Assembly (NCBI GenBank): GCA_039111635.1
Contig: JBCAQO010000001.1
Location: forward strand, 2,294,001-2,358,000
DNA length: 64,000 nucleotides
Direction: 5' to 3'
DNA from: Heterobasidion occidentale
Lineage: Eukaryota > Basidiomycota > Agaricomycetes > Russulales > Bondarzewiaceae
A program made the translations under genes and the position numbers. Below, piece after piece: positions 60,180 to 64,000 of the stretch; within the stretch, counting starts at the first letter, position 1, and every line of letters starts with the position of its first letter. The notes under the pieces are model-generated. The model worked only from the letters and a program-made list of their open reading frames with translations, was not told the DNA's origin and made no database searches.

Positions 60180-60974
60180 TGCTTAATATTGAAGTGCAGC
60201 GCAACAATCATTCTCAATTCGAGTGATGCAGGTGCTTCTGGACCTCATCCCGGAGACATAGGCTTTGAGCATATCTGATCCTGCAATCAAACGAACAGAT
60301 ATTGCAATCATGAAAGGACAGCTTCGTTACTGACATACGGCCGTGGAATCTCCTGTGATCTCCTGCAGTCCCCTGCATGAGGTCTCCGAGGTTCAATATG
60401 ATGCCTAGCACCGGTTGTATTACAAACTTTAACTCTTTCCATTTTGCCAAGGCTCCTGCCGACGCTGTCGGCGCTCTCCGACTACGCCTAGACGATTGGA
60501 AATGTGGCACGATGGTAACTTTAATCACTCAGCCGGCGTTAGACACGCTATATGCTGCTATATGAGGCTGTATGTTATGCTCTACCGATGAGCATAGGGC
60601 AAATAACATATCTCCACCCTTACAGATCATAGTATTTCTAAAGCACACGTAAGATCTGGACCGTCACCCGCAGCGATTTGCGCTCATCGTGGCAGCTTCA
60701 GGACCGCGTTGGTCGCTTCAATATGGAATGCTTGATGTCTAAGAATCCTGATTCATTGCTATGTACTAATTTGTAAGTGCGTGCTCTATGGGAAATTGCT
60801 GAAAGACAAAAAGAAAAAAAAAGTGATGTTCTACACTAGTCTAGATCTACAGGGTCCATGAAGTCGATAAAATAAGGAAAACCATTATAAACAATCTATG
60901 TCAGTGCGTTGGTCTGAGAGTCCTCCGGAAGAACTAAAAATATGAAGAAGTGTTCGCATCACAATCCCGAAAAA
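60180..60974. other. Convergent intergenic region
   Basis: These 795 bp separate two convergent genes. The sequence is AT-richer than the flanking GC block, with an A-run near 60810-60820. I see no gene, repeat or RNA feature. Confidence 0.45.
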
Positions 60975-62880
60975 TTAGAAAGCGACACCGTGGATTTGGT
61001 CTAACAGACCCTGGTGTATCTCTTCGACCGCCTTCCGCCTGATATTTCCCTTCGTCGTTGTTCGAGGCAGAGATCCTCGCTCTACCACGACGATCATCGT
61101 CGCAGAAGTGATACGTTCGTGTAAATATCGCCGCGAATGGAATTGACGGGTACGCCGAAGGATTTCCCGTTTCAATTTCGTGTGGTCGCCATCGGATGCT
61201 GGTTCAACGAATAGAACAGGCGATGGACGTCCGTTGCCGACTACAATGCAGTCGGAGATGAGTTCGCTGCAGGTCAAGCGAACGTTATCCTCAATGGCTC
61301 TGCAGAACGCCGATGTCAGATCATGTCTCATAAGGAGAAGTTACGAAATATAGCATACTTGGTGTCACAACGGAGACTGTTCTCGCTCTTGATCCAGTCA
61401 TCGTCCCTTCCCCGGAAGACATAGGAATTCGGCTGGACCTCCAGGAACAGGTCACCAGTATGGAAGTGTCCGTCTGATGCACGGAGCGACGGGTGGGGAC
61501 AATCCCCCGAGTCCGACAGGATAACGAGCTCCGCCATCTGAGATGCCGTGCTTTTGTGACCTGCTTCTGACTGATTTGACGTAATGGGGAAGAAAGCGTA
61601 GGAGGTGGTTTCCAGAGCACAAAGGAGGGACGCTGTGGGGCCGGTACCTCCCACAGACAAGAGCATTGCACCGCACTCCGTGTTGCCAAACAAGTTCTAG
61701 ATGCGTTTGATTCTGTTAAAGAGACATCGTGCTTGAAACGAGCGAGTAAGACTGACCTTGAGTTTGAGACCGTTGGCATACGCAAACTGCTCTTCGTCAC
61801 GCGGTAATTGCAGGCCACTGTAGAGAATCTCGTCGAGGCTACGAAGAAGGGAAAGGACTTTGGGATTCTGTCGGGAATTTCGGATCAACACAGCAAGAAA
61901 GGCGGCGAATTGATTGAGACGATTGAGGCCACATCTTGTGATCATTTGTGCAAGTTCATCCGGGGAGAAGTTGATTTTTGTCGGCTGGATGATACATGCC
62001 CCATGTTGGAGTGAGCCAAGAAGCACTGCGAATAGACTCCTATCAGCAAATGCCTCACGGTATCATGCAGTCAAAAGGGCGTACTGAATGATTGTCCTAT
62101 GTGGCTCATGCTTCCCCTACAAATCATCTGATGTTAGCCTTTTGCACAAAGTAACGGCGAGAAAGAATTTACATCCAAACTGTGACATCCCTAGAACCAT
62201 CGACCTTTGGCTTGCCAACAATACGCGATTTGAGGATGGCGGCGTTCACCCACTTGCGGGTGCAAGGAACAAGCTTGGGACTATTTGATGTCGACCCGCT
62301 AGTGTGGAAAACAAAGAGGATGTCGTCTGGATCTATCACGGTAGAAAGAACAGGCAGTGGCTCGTCTTGTGTGTCGGTTTCGTCAATGTCGACGGCGGGA
62401 TAAGTAGGCAGAGGACAATCTTCGATTGCCGACTTGAATGACGAGTCGAATATAAGGCCCTTCGCGTTTGCTCTCTCGAGAAGCTCAAAGATGACCACAG
62501 GGTTGGGAAGTCGGATGCTGAACAGCTGTGGTACAAATCCAGCCCTGGAAAGGCCGTAGATTTGAAGAACGTCTATGTAAGTCAAGCCTCCAATCCTACA
62601 CTCTATTAGCTATCGGAATACAACAACACCATGTCGAAGGGTGGACATACCACATGCCAATCACAGAGCGTTGAGGAATGCCATCGCGCTTCAATACTCG
62701 AGCCCAATGTCTAGCATAGAGCTCGACATCGCGTTCAAACTGAGCATAAGTAACTGGCTCCCAATCCTGAGGTTTGCCAGATTGGAGATCGGATCGGGGG
62801 ACGCGGAAGACAGGTAAAGAAGCATAGAGAGATGCGCTGGCGCTCAAGACGGATAGGTGAGACTGAAGCGTCTGTGGCAT
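60975..62880 (-). CDS. Stand-alone adenylate-forming enzyme (AMP-binding, acyl-CoA synthetase/NRPS A-domain-like)
   Basis: The ATG at 62880 gives MPQTLQSHLSVLSASASLYA and VTYAQFERDVELYARHWARV. After an intron the core has DDILFVFHTSGSTSNSPKLV, the A3 phosphate-binding motif; FGNTECGAMLLSVGG, the A5 substrate motif; ASDGHFHTGDLFLEVQPN, the A7 motif; YVFRGRDDDWIKSENSL, the A8 motif; and LPRTTTKGNIRRKAVEEIHQ, the A10 lysine region, ending LLDQIHGVAF at 60975. All catalytic motifs are intact. It lacks the carrier-protein and reductase domains of fungal adenylate-forming reductases, so it is a separate A domain of about 550 residues. It probably activates an aromatic or fatty acid, but the pocket is not decoded here. 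About four introns. Confidence 0.85.
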
Positions 62881-64000
62881 TATTGATTAGCTGGGTGGCG
62901 AGATGAGTGCAGTGATTGAGGGTATCAGCGAACCTTTATACAATTTCACGGAGGTAGGAGCTGTACGGCCTATGTGAATATATTAAAATGGTCGGGACGA
63001 GCATGCGCTGAAACTGTGTAACGATACTCCGTCGCCAGGGCAGATCGGAGAACGATCCCATTATGTTTGGAAGTCAGATCTCTAAGTCCTGGGAAGAGTT
63101 ACATCTTAGAGCACCAATGGGCAGCATCATGATCATGGCTCGGCGCTCAAACGATTGACTTACTGGGATCCAATTGCTCTACTGCCGGACCACAGCAACC
63201 GACGACCCATTGGAGTAAGACCGATACGGTTGATTCTGATGGCTGTTTGGAGATTGACAAATGAACGATTCACACAGTGGGTAGGCGCACAGGCGGTTGT
63301 TGTGGATAATTTAGCAGGTGTCATCCTGAGGCATGAAAGTCAAATTGATATCAGTTTTGATGAGAGTAGCTATTTTGATTTTCTGCATCCAGTTCTGCAG
63401 GCTTACCATGACGGATGACACTTACAGCTCACCGCCATCCTACGGGTGGTTCAAAGCCCTTTCGAGATGCGGTAAGGACGGTGCTAGGAAAGCAGAGAAA
63501 GTTCAATTCCAGTTGAAGGAGTTGACGCGCTACCGAGTCACGTGTCCGCCACTTTACCGCTCGGTGAGTTTGACCAGCTTACGAACCCGGGGTTTCCCCC
63601 TCCCAAGTCGGAGCGACAGGATTCCCTAGCAGAAATGAGAAAATTTTGGTCCCACTTTGAAGGCCGACAATTACCGCCCTGAAGACATTGCATGGTATAA
63701 TTCTTCACGCAGTCGAGACTTGATCTTTCTCCGTTGAACGGTTAGGAACCGACTCTCACCGTCATAAGCCGTCATGGCATGGCGCTGCCGTGATCCCATG
63801 TACCAAGTCATAATGAGAATGGCGTGCGCTACTGATCAGGGGTCAACCGTCTACGATCCGGGATCATTGATGAAGATGCAGTCTTTTTCAGTCCTCCGAG
63901 CTTGTTTTCAGTCAATAGAGCGCCTAGTCAGATTGATCAGTTCTCACAAGGAAGACTCTACATATGAAGGTTGATTGATGATTTAATCGTTACACAACCG
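62881..64000. other. Right-edge region, no gene recognised
   Basis: The final 1.1 kb holds the promoter side of the adenylate-forming gene. Short open frames at 63155-63418 and 63333-63629 have no splice-supported continuation or recognised motif. The next gene may lie beyond the window. Confidence 0.4.

Overview
The window is nuclear DNA of a filamentous fungus, almost certainly a basidiomycete and probably an Agaricomycete. The evidence is densely packed genes split by many small GT-AG introns (mostly 45-80 nt), short intergenic gaps, and a gene set of single-copy eukaryotic housekeeping proteins. I found no transposon, rRNA, tRNA, CRISPR or viral sequence. All exon joins were made by eye from reading frame, splice consensus and family knowledge, so CDS spans are firmer than every internal junction.

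Layout, left to right. (1) 0-15 kb: the 3' end of a cytochrome b2-type lactate dehydrogenase (+); a J-domain protein (-); a seven-helix membrane protein with a long Ser/Pro-rich tail (-); a LIM protein ending in a 30-bp tandem repeat (-), head to head with an unidentified coiled-coil protein (+); a convergent intergenic gap holding a 47-bp near-perfect palindrome; and an unidentified multi-exon gene (-). (2) 14.6-27.6 kb, all minus strand: RNA polymerase III subunit Rpc37/RPC5, a DHX29/Ucp12-like DEAH RNA helicase, and the INO80 remodelling ATPase. (3) 28-41 kb, rich in organelle genes: fumarase, PEX11, CMC1, lipoyl synthase and pyruvate dehydrogenase E2, interleaved with ribosomal protein S28, a GT8 glycosyltransferase and KAE1. 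Lipoyl synthase makes the cofactor carried by E2, and both feed the TCA cycle in which fumarase acts. (4) 40.5-44 kb: exosome subunit CSL4 and a NudE dynein regulator. (5) 46-55.6 kb, a conspicuously GC-rich block: an ES2/ESS-2 splicing-factor homologue whose reading frame is broken several times, a PIP30/FAM192A homologue, an SRF1-like membrane protein, a THI74/SLC35F-type transporter and SLX9. (6) 56-63 kb: a coiled-coil protein (-) divergent from an XRCC2-type RAD51 paralogue (+), and a stand-alone adenylate-forming enzyme (-).

Several pairs are head to head across 145-300 bp (LIM/coiled-coil, CMC1/LIP5, E2/CSL4, PIP30/SRF1, coiled-coil/XRCC2), which suggests shared promoters. Most genes are conserved housekeeping genes. 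The least explained items are the seven-helix protein, the LIM repeat tail, the 47-bp palindrome, two genes I could not identify, and the frame-broken ES2 gene. I saw no gene cluster that looks like a new biological system.
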